Assembly (NCBI RefSeq): GCF_021730615.1
Contig: NZ_JAJLMN010000001.1
Location: forward strand, 4,041,501-4,105,500
Length of the DNA: 64,000 bases
Direction: 5' to 3'
Origin: Lichenibacterium dinghuense
GTDB lineage: Bacteria; Pseudomonadota; Alphaproteobacteria; Rhizobiales; Beijerinckiaceae
The notes below the pieces were generated by a model that was not told the origin of the DNA, searched no databases, and saw only the letters and a program-made list of their open reading frames with translations. A program made the position numbers and the translations under genes. Shown one piece after another: positions 53,990 through 63,085 of the stretch. Each line of letters begins with the position of its first letter. Within the stretch, counting starts at the first letter, position 1.

Positions 53990-54724
53990 TCAGGCCGAGG
54001 CGCGGTTTTTGAAGCGCCAACTCTCGTTGCCGGTCTCGACGATCTCGCAATGGTGGGTGAGCCGGTCCAGCAGTGCGGTCGTCATCTTGGCATCGCCGAA
54101 CACGTTCGGCCATTCACCGAAGGCCAGGTTGGTCGTCACGATGACGGAGGTCTGCTCGTAGAGGCGGCTGATGAGATGGAAGAGGAGTTGCCCGCCAGAC
54201 TGGGCAAAGGGCAGATAGCCGAGTTCGTCGAGCACGATGAAATCCATGCGCGACAGGTAGTCGGCCATGCGGCCGTGGCGGCCGGCGCGGCCTTCGGCTT
54301 CGAGCCGGTTCACGAGGTCGACGACGTTGAAATAGCGGCCACGGGCGCCGTTGCGGATGCAGGCTCGGGCGATCCCGATGGCGAGGTGAGTCTTGCCGGT
54401 CCCGGTGCCGCCCACCAGGACAGCGTTGCGCTGGTGAGCAAGGAACTCGCCGCCGGCGAGATCGCGCACCAGCATCTCGTTGATGAGCGTGCCTTCGAAC
54501 CGGAAATCCTCGATGTCCTTGGCTAAAGGCAGCTTGGAGATGGTGATCTGATACTTGATCGAGCGCGCCTGTTTCTCGGCGATCTCGGCCTGCAGCAGAT
54601 CACCGACGATGCGTTGCGGCTCGTGCTGGCGCTTCAACGCCGTGGTGATGATCTCGTCGTAGCCGGCCTTCATGCCGTAAAGCTTCAGGTCCACCATCGT
54701 GGCCAGGATTTCGGAACGTTCCAT
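53990..54724 (-). CDS. istB: IstB-type ATPase of IS21
   Basis: 244 residues from ATG 54724 (GTG one codon upstream possible). [23 protein letters not shown] is Walker [30 protein letters not shown] Walker B plus sensor, and [47 protein letters not shown] the family end. IstB helps the IstA transposase with target selection in an ATP-dependent way. Confidence 0.95.
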   Translation of the reverse strand: MERSEILATMVDLKLYGMKAGYDEIITTALKRQHEPQRIVGDLLQAEIAEKQARSIKYQITISKLPLAKDIEDFRFEGTLINEMLVRDLAGGEFLAHQRNAVLVGGTGTGKTHLAIGIARACIRNGARGRYFNVVDLVNRLEAEGRAGRHGRMADYLSRMDFIVLDELGYLPFAQSGGQLLFHLISRLYEQTSVIVTTNLAFGEWPNVFGDAKMTTALLDRLTHHCEIVETGNESWRFKNRASA

Positions 54725-56218
54725 CACATGATGCTCCTCAGAGTGTCATAGCGCGCGCAGTCGGCGACGGGCTCGTGCTGCAGGCGCAGCGCGTCAGGGG
54801 TATCGATGGTGATGACGCGCGCGGGTTCGCGGCGTCGGGCCAGGATGTTGAGGATGATGTCGGCCGAGTGGACGCCGGCTTCGAGCGCCTCCAGGCAGGC
54901 AGCCTCGACGGCCTCCAGCCCGTCGTCCATGGCGGCCGTCAGCAGGCCCACCATCTGGCGATCGCCATCGTCGGCGCCGGCGAGCTTGCGCCGGACGCGC
55001 TCGAAGGCGGGCGGCAGCACCCAATCCTGAACGGCGCCCCGTTACGCAGGGCGCCGGGCTTGCGGGCCAGCACCGGCACATAATGCCAGGGCTCGAATAC
55101 GGTCTCGTTGCGGCCGAACCTGCGAACATGCTCGCCCACGACATGGCCGCCCTGGCGCAACTCGATCCGCTCCGCATAGGCCCGCACTTCGACGGGGCGG
55201 CCGACGGCGCTCGCCATCACCGAGTAACGGTTGTTGTCGAAGCGGATCAGGCACGTCTTGGACACCGAGACCGGCACGGCGTGGAAACCGTCGAAGGCGC
55301 TGACATAGGGCACGAGGCTCGGCCGCTCCGCCTCGAACGCCTGCCAGACCGTGATCTCCTTGTTCTCGGGATGGGGATGGCCCTGGCGTAAGCGACGCAC
55401 TGATCGAGGAGCCACCTGTTCAGCTCCTCGATGCTCTTCACGCGCAGGCGGGGCGTGAAGAAGCGCTCGCGCACCGGCCGACCGGTTCTCGACTTGGCCC
55501 TTCTCCCATCCCGACGCCGGCGTGCAGGCGACGGGATCGACGAGATAGTGAGCGCACATCTGCTGAAAACGGCGGTTATATTGTCGTTCCTTGCCGACGA
55601 GGATCGTTTCGACTGCCGTCTTCATGTTGTCGTAGATGCCGCGGCGGCAGGCGCCTCGAAGAAGGCGAAGGCCTTGTCGTGGGCGTCGAACACCATCTCC
55701 TGGCTTTCGCGCGGATAGGCCCGCGCAAACAGCATGCGGCTGTGGCAGAGCCGGACGTGGGCCACCTTGATGGTGACGGTGGTGCCGTTGATCAGCACGA
55801 TCTCGTGGCTCCAGTCGAACTGGTAGGCCTCGCCCGGATCAAAGCTCAGCGGCACGTGGGCGGCGGCCGTCACCGCGACCCGCTCGCGCCGCCAGCCCCG
55901 GGCGTAGCGCCGGACAGCGTCGTAGCCGCCCGCATAGCCGCGGCCGCGCAGATCCTCGAACACGCGGATCATGGTGAGCCGCTCGCGGGCCGCCTTGCTG
56001 TCGTTGGCGGCCAGCATCTCGTCCAGATCAGCCCGCCACTGCCCGAGCTTGGGCATCGGCTGGACCTCACGCTCGTACTCGAACGCGGTGCGGCCGGTGC
56101 GCACCACCTTGCGCACGGTGTTCCGGGACACGTGCAGATCCCGGACGATCTCCTTGATGGACCGGCCTCGAATGAAGAACTCGCGCCTGATGCGCGCAAT
56201 CGTGTCCACGCCTTTCAT
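54724..56218 (-). pseudogene. istA: istA transposase gene of IS21, broken by several frameshifts
   Basis: The start (from ATG 56218) is intact for about 195 codons: REFFIRGRSIKEIVRDLHVSRNTVRKVVRTG is the helix-turn-helix region and PGEAYQFDWSHEIVLINGT the first catalytic Asp. The frame then breaks near 55620, between about 55490 and 55380 (the stretch RERFFTPRLRVKSIEELNRWLLDQCVAYAR is in another phase than the surrounding ASGWEKGQVEN and ENKEITVWQAF segments) and again near 55025 before LAGADDGDRQMVGLL. At least four frameshifts, so no active IstA. Confidence 0.88.
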
Positions 56219-56436
56219 CCCCCCCACCGCCCGTCCCGCAACAAGGACGTGCAGCTTGCTCGAATTGCACTCGAGGGGGTCAAAGTTGGACGCCGATCCC
56301 CCTCACATGGGGGTCAAAATTCCACGCCTAATCACACTATCGAGACATGAGAATCCGTTTATCACCGACCTCGCTAGAGCTGTTTCCGTCCGGTTTGAAC
56401 CGGCAGGGGTAGCAGGCCCGGTTTCGAGATGAAGTT

Positions 56437-57035
56437 GTGGTCGCTGCCAAGCCGATTGGCGGGGATCAACACTCCCGCAACGGCGAGGCTCAAGCGGAGG
56501 TGATCCTGCAGGATTGCGAAGCGGAGCCGCAGGCCTACCAGCGCGAGGTGCGCGACAGTCTGCGCGAGAGGGTGGTGAGCACCAGCACGAGCGGACTGCA
56601 CCGCTTCTTCGCGCGCCACAAGATCAGCCGTAAAAGGGGATCTGCACGCCGCCGAGCGAAGCCGTCCCGACGTGATGAAGGCACGCGAGGACTGGTTTAA
56701 AGGTCAACTCGACCTGGATCGCGAGCAGACGGTTTCTCTGGACGAAACAGCGGCGGCCACCAACATGGTCCACCGCCATGGCCGGGCTCCGCGCGGCGAG
56801 CGCTGCCGCGTCGCGGTGCTGCACGGCCGCTATAAGACAACCACGGTCACGGCTGCCCTGCGGGCGAGCGGTCCTTCCAGTTTCAACCTGATGAACGGTA
56901 TGTGGTTCCTCCGCTACATCACTGACCTCGTCGTGTCGGCCTGCCTGATGACATAATTGTGATGAACAACCTGAGCGCCCACAAGGTGGAAAGCGCGGGG
57001 GATACCATCGAAGCAGCAGGCGGTTGCTTGCCGAT
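56437..57035 (+). pseudogene. IS630-family transposase remnant
   Basis: Three fragments in different frames. 56437-56700 gives an N-terminal winged-helix piece with LRERVVSTSTSGLHRFFARHKI; from about 56672 LDLDREQTVSLDETAAATNMVHRHGRAPRGERCRVAVLHGRYKTTTVTAALRASG carries the first Asp motif DE(T/A); the piece at about 56960 (NNLSAHK, then IEAAGG) matches the D-N-x-x-x-H-K motif. The Tc1/mariner-like core is too scrambled to work. The 3' DDE Glu region is absent. Confidence 0.75.
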
Positions 57036-57072
57036 CTGGGATCTAAAGCAACTTGAATATAATTAGTCAGAT

Positions 57073-57840
57073 TTAATGCGAGAAGCTGTTAATGACTGTG
57101 AGTTGTCCTGCGATTTGATTATATATTATGAAACGCAGGTTTTCTTGCACACGCGCGATCTTATCGTTTGAACTTTTTCCAGCGCCTGCTTCAGCGAAGG
57201 CAAACGCGATTCGATCAGTATTCACCTCAGAAACACCCGCTAGTCCACCTGGTCCTTTGAAATGTTTCAATGCCCATGTAGGTCCAACACCATTTAAACT
57301 CTTCGTGACGACAAAGTTGACATAACCACCAAACTCGCCATCAGTACCTGAAATCGATTTATCGTTCTTTAAATGTGTCGACTGAACCGCCATGGCGACT
57401 GTTTCACGCAGCCCCAAATTTCCTGCGAGGTTGGTATTCACAGTCGGAGGGCAGTTGCCTGGCGAGCTTTTTAAATCGTTGTAGAGTTGATCAAGGTCGA
57501 AATAGAGTGTTTCCGTATAGTTCTGCTCCCGCGATTGGCTTAGTGTCGCATTCACCCCGAAGCTAAAGGTCTGGTCGAGGTAGGTCAGAGATGGTGTCAG
57601 CCCACCAGTGTCGTTCACTGTCAAGGTGAGCTGCGCGGCAGCTACCATTCCGCCAAGAAACCGTCGATAGTCGGGAATTCTCAATATATCACCAAGCTCG
57701 CAGGCTATCTTGTCATCAATCGAGCGAACCGTTGGGAGCCCAGTGTCTTGGTCATAGGGTATATCGAAGTGTGGCACCACTTCTGCGCAACCACTCAGAA
57801 ACGCCGAGCAGCATAAGGCCACAACGAATGTGCGCATCAT
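57073..57840 (-). CDS. Putative lipoprotein of the island, unknown
   Basis: 255 residues from ATG 57840 (one codon earlier or later also possible). FVVALCCSAFLSGCAE is a type II signal with lipobox LSGC. The remainder (TLTVNDTGGLTPSLTYLDQTFSFGVNATLSQSREQNYTETLYFDLDQL) looks beta-rich. No family was identified. AT-rich codon use is typical of the island. A small gene lies 22 bp upstream on the same strand and may be co-transcribed. Confidence 0.6.
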   Translation of the reverse strand: MMRTFVVALCCSAFLSGCAEVVPHFDIPYDQDTGLPTVRSIDDKIACELGDILRIPDYRRFLGGMVAAAQLTLTVNDTGGLTPSLTYLDQTFSFGVNATLSQSREQNYTETLYFDLDQLYNDLKSSPGNCPPTVNTNLAGNLGLRETVAMAVQSTHLKNDKSISGTDGEFGGYVNFVVTKSLNGVGPTWALKHFKGPGGLAGVSEVNTDRIAFAFAEAGAGKSSNDKIARVQENLRFIIYNQIAGQLTVINSFSH

Positions 57841-57861
57841 GATCACCGAATCGGAAAAGAT

Positions 57862-58074
57862 CTAAGGATATTTTTTTGCATAGCCGAGAGGCTTGACGTG
57901 TCCGACAATATCAGTTCCCGGGGCACCCCATCTGCGGCACCAGTCCTTATTGATGGATGGATACCACTTGGTCTGTTCAGGTCCGATCGCGATTAGACAG
58001 TCACAGAGATTGCGACCTGATTTTTGCTCCCGCTTCTCTTTTCGGTAATCGTCATCGATGACGTCGAAATTCAT
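57862..58074 (-). CDS. Small hypothetical protein
   Basis: 70 residues, charged start (DDDYRKEKREQK) and a middle with NLCDCLIAIGPEQTKWYPSINKDWCRRWGAPG. Not recognised. It is supported mainly by position just upstream of the lipoprotein gene, in the same strand, and by its island-like composition. Confidence 0.4.
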   Translation of the reverse strand: MNFDVIDDDYRKEKREQKSGRNLCDCLIAIGPEQTKWYPSINKDWCRRWGAPGTDIVGHVKPLGYAKKYP

Positions 58075-58243
58075 GACAAAGCCTCCACATTATCGGATCG
58101 CTGAAATGCCATATCGAATCAGAATTATGCACGAAGCTGACCACATGTCCCGCGGTCTGACAGTGTCATTCCTGCAACTGATTGGAATTTTGTGACTTGG
58201 TGGTTTCACACCCAGGTGAGACTGGTCGCGACTGATTCACGAG

Positions 58244-58360
58244 CGTTCCACAGGCCCTGCCGATGCGGGACGTTCCAACCCTGGCCCAAGTTCGTTCCAC
58301 ACACGTCCCTTTCCATTTTGGAACGGGTATGCTACAAACGTCTAAGATGCATGTGGAACG
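58244..58360. promoter_or_regulatory. Five CGTTCCA/TGGAACG repeats upstream of the resolvase gene
   Basis: CGTTCCA occurs at 58244, 58271 and 58293 in one orientation and TGGAACG at 58319 and 58354 in the other. The pattern of several spaced, partly inverted 7-mers just before a serine resolvase is what a res site or autoregulatory operator looks like. The last copy is 12 bases before the resolvase ATG. Confidence 0.5.
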
Positions 58361-58371
58361 GAGCAGCCTCC

Positions 58372-58926
58372 ATGCTGATCGGCTACGCCAGGACGTCGAC
58401 CACGGATCAGGTAGCGGGCCTAGAAGCTCAGGAGCGCGATCTCAGAGCCCTTGGCGTGGAGGAGCTGTTCTCAGAGCAGGCCTCGGCCGTTGGGCGTAGG
58501 CAGGGGCTGGAGAAGGCCATAGCCTTCGCACGGAAGGGAGACACCCTCTGCGCCACCAAGATCGATCGCTTGGCCCGGTCTGTCACTCACCTATGGGAGA
58601 TCGTCCGACGTCTGGAAGCCAAGGGGGTGGCCCTCAAGATCCTTGATCCCGATCTCGACACCTCAAGCTCGGTGGGGAGGCTCATCCTGTCCATCATGGG
58701 AGGAATTGCGGAGTTCGAACGCTCCATGATGCTGGAGCGGCAGCGGGAGGGGATCGCTAAGGCTAAGCAGGAGGGGAAGTACAAGGGACGTCAGCCAACC
58801 GCACGGAAGCGGACGGCGGAGGTGGAGGAGCTAGCCGCTCAGGGCCTGTCCATGGGAGCCATCGCGAACAAGCTCGGGATCGGCAAGGGATCGGTGCATC
58901 GCATCCTGAGCGGGAAGCTCGTATAG
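58372..58926 (+). CDS. Serine recombinase (resolvase/invertase family)
   Basis: 184 residues. MLIGYARTSTTDQVAGLEAQ holds the nucleophilic Ser (YARTSTTDQ); GDTLCATKIDRLARSVTHLW the R-x-x-R motif; GRLILSIMGGIAEFERSMMLERQREGI the E-helix. The C-terminal helix-turn-helix is LAAQGLSMGAIANKLGIGKGSVHRIL. ATG 58372 begins the conserved region; the longer frame adds 60 unsupported codons. It probably acts on the upstream repeats. Confidence 0.93.
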   Translation: MLIGYARTSTTDQVAGLEAQERDLRALGVEELFSEQASAVGRRQGLEKAIAFARKGDTLCATKIDRLARSVTHLWEIVRRLEAKGVALKILDPDLDTSSSVGRLILSIMGGIAEFERSMMLERQREGIAKAKQEGKYKGRQPTARKRTAEVEELAAQGLSMGAIANKLGIGKGSVHRILSGKLV

Positions 58927-59019
58927 GGCTACCCGCAACAAATGGCGCTCTGCGTCCAGGCGCCACCTGGCACCCACTCGAAACCCTCGGCAGCTTCCTC
59001 CAACTCTCGACGTGTATCG

Positions 59020-59051
59020 ATATCGAAAACAGGGTCTCCTGTTTTCGATAT
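59020..59051. repeat. Perfect 14-bp inverted repeat downstream of the resolvase gene
   Basis: Arms ATATCGAAAACAGG and CCTGTTTTCGATAT are exact complements around a GTCT loop. Neither strand has a T run right after the stem, so it is not a classic terminator. It could be a recombination or protein-binding site, about 94 bases past the resolvase stop. Confidence 0.75.
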
Positions 59052-59167
59052 TCGCACAGTGCCAGATCTCCTGTAGGGTGGGCAGAATATCTTGGAATTA
59101 TATCATTTCCGTCTCCTTTTCACAATATTTTCTTATTTGCGATCCCGATTATTCGACGAATAATTTG

Positions 59168-59578
59168 TTATCTTCCGATCGGCTGAACTCTTGAGCATTC
59201 TATTTGACCGTGCGAGTTAAGATGATCATTGACGCTTATGCTAAGTCCCGTCAGAAAACTTCCTGGGTCGCAAGCCGCAAAGCCCGATCCGTTATAATCG
59301 ACGTTCGTTCGCACTCTGCCATTCACCGGCCTTAGTTCATCATTTATTGCTGAGACCTGACTTTTGAGATTTCGTACATCTTCCAATTGGTCTTTCAGCG
59401 GTTTAATCTGTTCAGAGATATCTGCAACCTGTTTTTTCAGGCTAGTGATATCTGCAATCAAACCGTTAATGTAGGTCGTTGTTGATATGACTGCGGCAAT
59501 CACGCTGCCAGCAACCGTTAGTATCGCCCACATCGCTTTCGTTTTGCTTGAGAGCGTTTTGATAGAAATATTGCTCAT
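59168..59578 (-). CDS. Small membrane-anchored coiled-coil protein, unknown
   Basis: 136 residues. AMWAILTVAGSVIAAVISTTTYI is a transmembrane helix at about 15-37; DITSLKKQVADISEQIKPLKDQLEDVRNLKSQVSAINDEL is a coiled coil. A short C-terminal part with CDPGSFLTGLSIS follows. ATG 59578 has AAGGGG seven bases upstream. Probably displays its C-terminus outside the membrane. No family recognised. Confidence 0.55.
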   Translation of the reverse strand: MSNISIKTLSSKTKAMWAILTVAGSVIAAVISTTTYINGLIADITSLKKQVADISEQIKPLKDQLEDVRNLKSQVSAINDELRPVNGRVRTNVDYNGSGFAACDPGSFLTGLSISVNDHLNSHGQIECSRVQPIGR

Positions 59579-59812
59579 GCTTACCCCTTCGAAGTTCAAT
59601 GCTCCGCCACGATCGCCGCCCTGACCGCGTCCCCAGGATCAGGCAGCCGCCTGGGCCGAGTAACCGGCGAGGCCGTCATTCAGAGTTTTCGTATTGCCCA
59701 GCTGGAACACGCTGAGCTAGCTCACAAGGTACAACGTGTTTGGGACGGATGCAATGTCAGAGACTACTCGAGGCTGCTCTGCACCCTACTTCATCCAACA
59801 GAGAGATCTTCC

Positions 59813-60859
59813 TTATTTCCCATGATAATACGTCGTCGGTTCAAATCGGTCCTCCACTTCATAGACGGAGAATCTCCCTGAAGATCGAACATCCAGAGGT
59901 ATATATCGCTTGGGTATACGGCAGACCACCTCCATTGTGGATTGGGAAAGAGCCGAAATTCCAAGCGCTAGGGCATGTGGCTTCGATCCAATTGCAACTC
60001 CTGTGGTTACGTCGGACCTGCTGGACGAGAGAAAGGAATTAACTGATGCGATAACGCCCTTAACGTCTGTTAGAGACACATCACTACGCTGCACGTTTGG
60101 CTCGGAAAGAATGCTCGTCAGCGCGTGGCGCTCGCTGTCCGGCAACTTATCTGGGTGTTGGACCAGGCTTTCAGAAATAAGAATGAGATGTAACCTACGC
60201 GGCTCGTAACGTTCAATAAAAGGCACAGAAAGTCCGACTTCTCCCCCCATCGTTACGATGAGATCGCGCTTGCTCGGAAACAAGTCAGCCTCAAGAAACG
60301 GAACTTGCTGCGAAATCCACTCTCCTTCCGAGATAATCCCTTTGCGCTCCGCATTATCTTCCGTCAAAAGCGAATGCGAAACGTCCAAGGAGTACTCACC
60401 TTCCGCATAAATAAAATCTATCCTCGATGTGTAGCCTCTCGAAAACGAGATCGCGAGAAGGTACAGCAAGTATGATTTTGGCATACAGGTTGTGTCTATT
60501 AGCAAGCGAAGTGGCCGGCGCGCGGCGACAGCTTTGTCAGCTAAAAACTGCTCGATAACGGGCGTATTATGTGAATATTCCGTGGACCTCTTCAGGTGTA
60601 ATACGGAAAGGTTGTCAAATTTCTCTCGGAACAGCTTCGACTGCTCGTCTTTTTTCTGCAATTTTTCCACATCTGAGGAGGCGAATCTCAGAAGATAGAC
60701 GTTTGCCGTTAAGTCCTTTATAGCTTTTAACGCAGCGATACTCCGCTGCTCCCAGCTCAAAGCGCCTAATGCGAAATCATACGTGGTTCGCAGTTTTAAC
60801 TCGGGAAGGTTGACAGCTTGATTAATAAATAAGTTCCCGCTGATGAGCAAATCAGTCAT
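59813..60859 (-). CDS. Unknown protein, third gene of the phosphoesterase-ATPase operon
   Basis: 348 residues. Its ATG lies inside the last codons of the ATPase frame (8-base overlap), so it is translationally coupled. LRTTYDFALGALSWEQRSIAAL, PLRLLIDTTCMPKSYLLYLLAISFSRGY and RIDFIYAEGEYS look like alternating strands and helices of a Rossmann-like domain with a conserved-looking D-T-T-C-M-P-K stretch; DLIVTMGGEVGLSVPFIERYEP opens a second part. No catalytic family was recognised. Its fixed place after an ORC-like ATPase and a phosphoesterase suggests it is the partner or effector of that pair. Confidence 0.65.
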   Translation of the reverse strand: MTDLLISGNLFINQAVNLPELKLRTTYDFALGALSWEQRSIAALKAIKDLTANVYLLRFASSDVEKLQKKDEQSKLFREKFDNLSVLHLKRSTEYSHNTPVIEQFLADKAVAARRPLRLLIDTTCMPKSYLLYLLAISFSRGYTSRIDFIYAEGEYSLDVSHSLLTEDNAERKGIISEGEWISQQVPFLEADLFPSKRDLIVTMGGEVGLSVPFIERYEPRRLHLILISESLVQHPDKLPDSERHALTSILSEPNVQRSDVSLTDVKGVIASVNSFLSSSRSDVTTGVAIGSKPHALALGISALSQSTMEVVCRIPKRYIPLDVRSSGRFSVYEVEDRFEPTTYYHGK

Positions 60860-63085
60860 CGCTGGTCGCCGTCGAGAGAGGAAGAGAAAGTTGGGAGAAT
60901 GAGAGGCTTAGGTTACGGCTCGCCAGGGCATTCGCCCAAGTCGTCGGATCGACGGGTGTCGCGCGGTCGCATAGAGGCCAAAAATCTCGCGCGTGGAATT
61001 GTACGGTTTCGTACGCGCCTCGGAAGGAAAAATGATAGTAGGGCGAGAAGCGTTTGTGGAGACGGAAGGTTATGACCTGGGGCCCCGAACCGGCGAGGTC
61101 GAGATTGCCTCCACCCACATCGATAGCGCGAACATATCCAGATATTTCTGCTAGCCTTATAAGTGATTTGACCACGGCATCATTAGCCGCTTCGCTTGAG
61201 TGCTCTTCTTTTCCCTCGAATGTGACTGCGAAGATGCCCCGTTCAGATCGTCCAAGCACTCTGGGGTCGTTCGGGTTCGATTGCAAGATAGATGTCAGCG
61301 TTCCAAGCCCTTGGATAAACCTCAGGAGGACGTCAGCCTCCCTTTCGGAACGAGAGCTCACTCCGCTAACATAAGCTTCAGACGCTTCGTAAATGCCGTC
61401 CGTCTGGATGTCGAAGGCAATCGGTGTTCGGGCAGTCGCAAACTTATCCAGGCTGGTGCTGGACCGAGGGTCGAGCTTCTGGCGTCGGGCGTAGTGCTCA
61501 AAGATGCTGCCAAGGATCTCAAGAAAGTCTCGAATGGATCCATCAGCAAGGGAGGTTATCACGTTTACCCCGGCAAGGGGCGTCCTTCGAAATTTGAGTT
61601 TGGATGATAGCTGCAGCAAGGCAGCTCTTTGTTTGCGACGCAGCCAAGCCTCAAACCGAATCTGGCCGATTCGATCGACCTTGACCTCGAAGTTTTCCTG
61701 GCCTACGGGTGGAAACTCAACTTGAAATGAGTCTTCTCTCCCCTGCCACAACATCAGCAGGTAGGTCTCATAGTAAGGAAGGTAATCAGGTTGGACTGCA
61801 AACCGCTTTCTGTATCTTGCGTTCTTAAGTGTCCGTCCGATAAGGGTACGAGAGGTTGTCAAAACGGACCGCTTCAACGAGGGAGACGGACACTCCGTTT
61901 GCAACTTGCCGTACCCTTATCGGACGGACACTTAAGTGAGAGAAGTTCTCGCACTCTGGCGCTGGCATCAGAGAGCCGTTTAGCAATTGGGTTGAAAGAT
62001 TTCGCGACCATGAGCGCGATCGTCTCGTTTATCGATCGCGTCCTCAGCCTTGAACTAAGTGAAAAAAACTTTTGGACCTCGAACTCATTTAAATTAGGCC
62101 TAGCCTCTGGTGAAATAGAAAACAGGAGCCTGAGACTTACTACTGCTTCGCACAACTCTTTAAAATCATCCTCTTTTCGATCGTCTAACGAGCGTACTCG
62201 ACGATCGGCGTCGGTAAGCGGTTGTTGTGCGATGAACGTCTCCGATGACTCGAAGGATGACCCCACATAGCTGATTACCCACGAAACCGGGTGCCTGCTT
62301 ATCCGCACTAGTGTATTTATGCTTCTCTGCTGCTGAACACTCAGAACCTCACAATCATCGAGACAAAATTTAAAGCCGATGGATCGGAATGTGTCATGAC
62401 TAGTTGCGACGAATTCAACAGCCTGGGAGAGCTTACTCGTTACGTGGAGCAGAAACTCTCCAGGTTCACGCGGAGGTAGGGCGGAAGAGATCTGAAACAG
62501 TTCGCCACGGCTTGCCGACTCGTTCATGGCACGAACCATGTTTCTGAGCAGCAAGCTAAGCTCTACGAACGTACGCGTCGTCCTCTCTGAGAAATTCCGT
62601 ATCGCAGAAAACTCAGAAATGATCCCCTCGACAATCGATAACTCTGCGCCAGGCTTAATCCTAATCTGGCCGTCCATCCTCAGCTCATGGCAGGCAGAGA
62701 TAGCCTTTTCGGCACATGCGAGTTCAACGAGCAAGGAAAAAAATCGATGAAACTGCATCTCCGCACTTGCAAAATCCGTAGCCATAGTCGTCCACGGCTC
62801 AAACAGGAGCGATGTACTCAAATGGTCCGGGAATCTGATATATACTCCAATATGATCAAAATCGGACATCTTCTTCTGAAGTCAAAGCGACTCGTTTCGA
62901 GATAGATCCTCCCAGCAAACGCTCCTCAGCAGCGTGGTTTTTCCACTCCCCCGACTCCCACGAACATAAATAGATTTCTCTTCCGCCAGCTCTTCAGCAG
63001 TTTTCGTGAACCAAATAAGTTGGAAGCCGTCTCGCTGATGCTCCCAACGCGTCGGCCGAAACGGATTGAAAGAGTAGGAGTTCAT
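60852..63085 (-). pseudogene. ORC/Cdc6-like AAA ATPase gene broken by in-frame TGA and a MITE
   Basis: Reading starts at ATG 63085 (ATGA overlap with the phosphoesterase stop): FNPFRPTRWEHQRDGFQLIWFTKTAEELAEEKSIYVRGSRGSGKTTLLRSVCWEDL carries Walker A. After NESL there is one TGA (62882-62884), then the same frame goes on LQKKMSDFDHIGVYIRFPDHLS. The second break is a MITE at 61829-61931. Removing it plus one TTAA (107 bases) joins RVRELLSLK directly to NARYRKRFAVQPDYLPYYETYL in frame. The restored chain would be about 708 codons, counting the TGA. The long non-ATPase part is unrecognised. As it stands the gene cannot give the full protein without readthrough. Confidence 0.85.
61829..61931. mobile_element. 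103-bp MITE with IS5-type ends and TTAA target duplication
   Basis: Both ends have the same 22-base inverted repeat, beginning GTGTCCGTCCGATAAGGG. TTAA flanks on each side (61825-61828 and 61932-61935), fitting the YTAR targets of the IS5 group. No coding capacity. The end sequence is nearly the same as the right end of the IS5-type element at 45-46 kb, which could therefore mobilise it. It splits the ORC-like ATPase gene. Confidence 0.92.

Larger units (their letters stand above)
53857..56336 (-). mobile_element. IS21-family element (decayed)
   Basis: 2,480 bp. The left end TGTCAATCGGCGTTGAAATT and the reverse complement of the right end TGTGATTAGGCGTGGAATTT are imperfect repeats, and each end has a second inner copy ending GACCCCC/GGGGGTC, as usual for IS21. 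It carries istB intact and istA broken by frameshifts. No direct target repeat is seen outside the ends (left AAGCG, right CTATC). Confidence 0.85.

Noticed and set aside
62882-62884. In-frame TGA as a selenocysteine codon
   Set aside because: No selenoprotein family fits an ORC-like ATPase at this position, and no hairpin was evident directly after the codon; a nonsense mutation is simpler.
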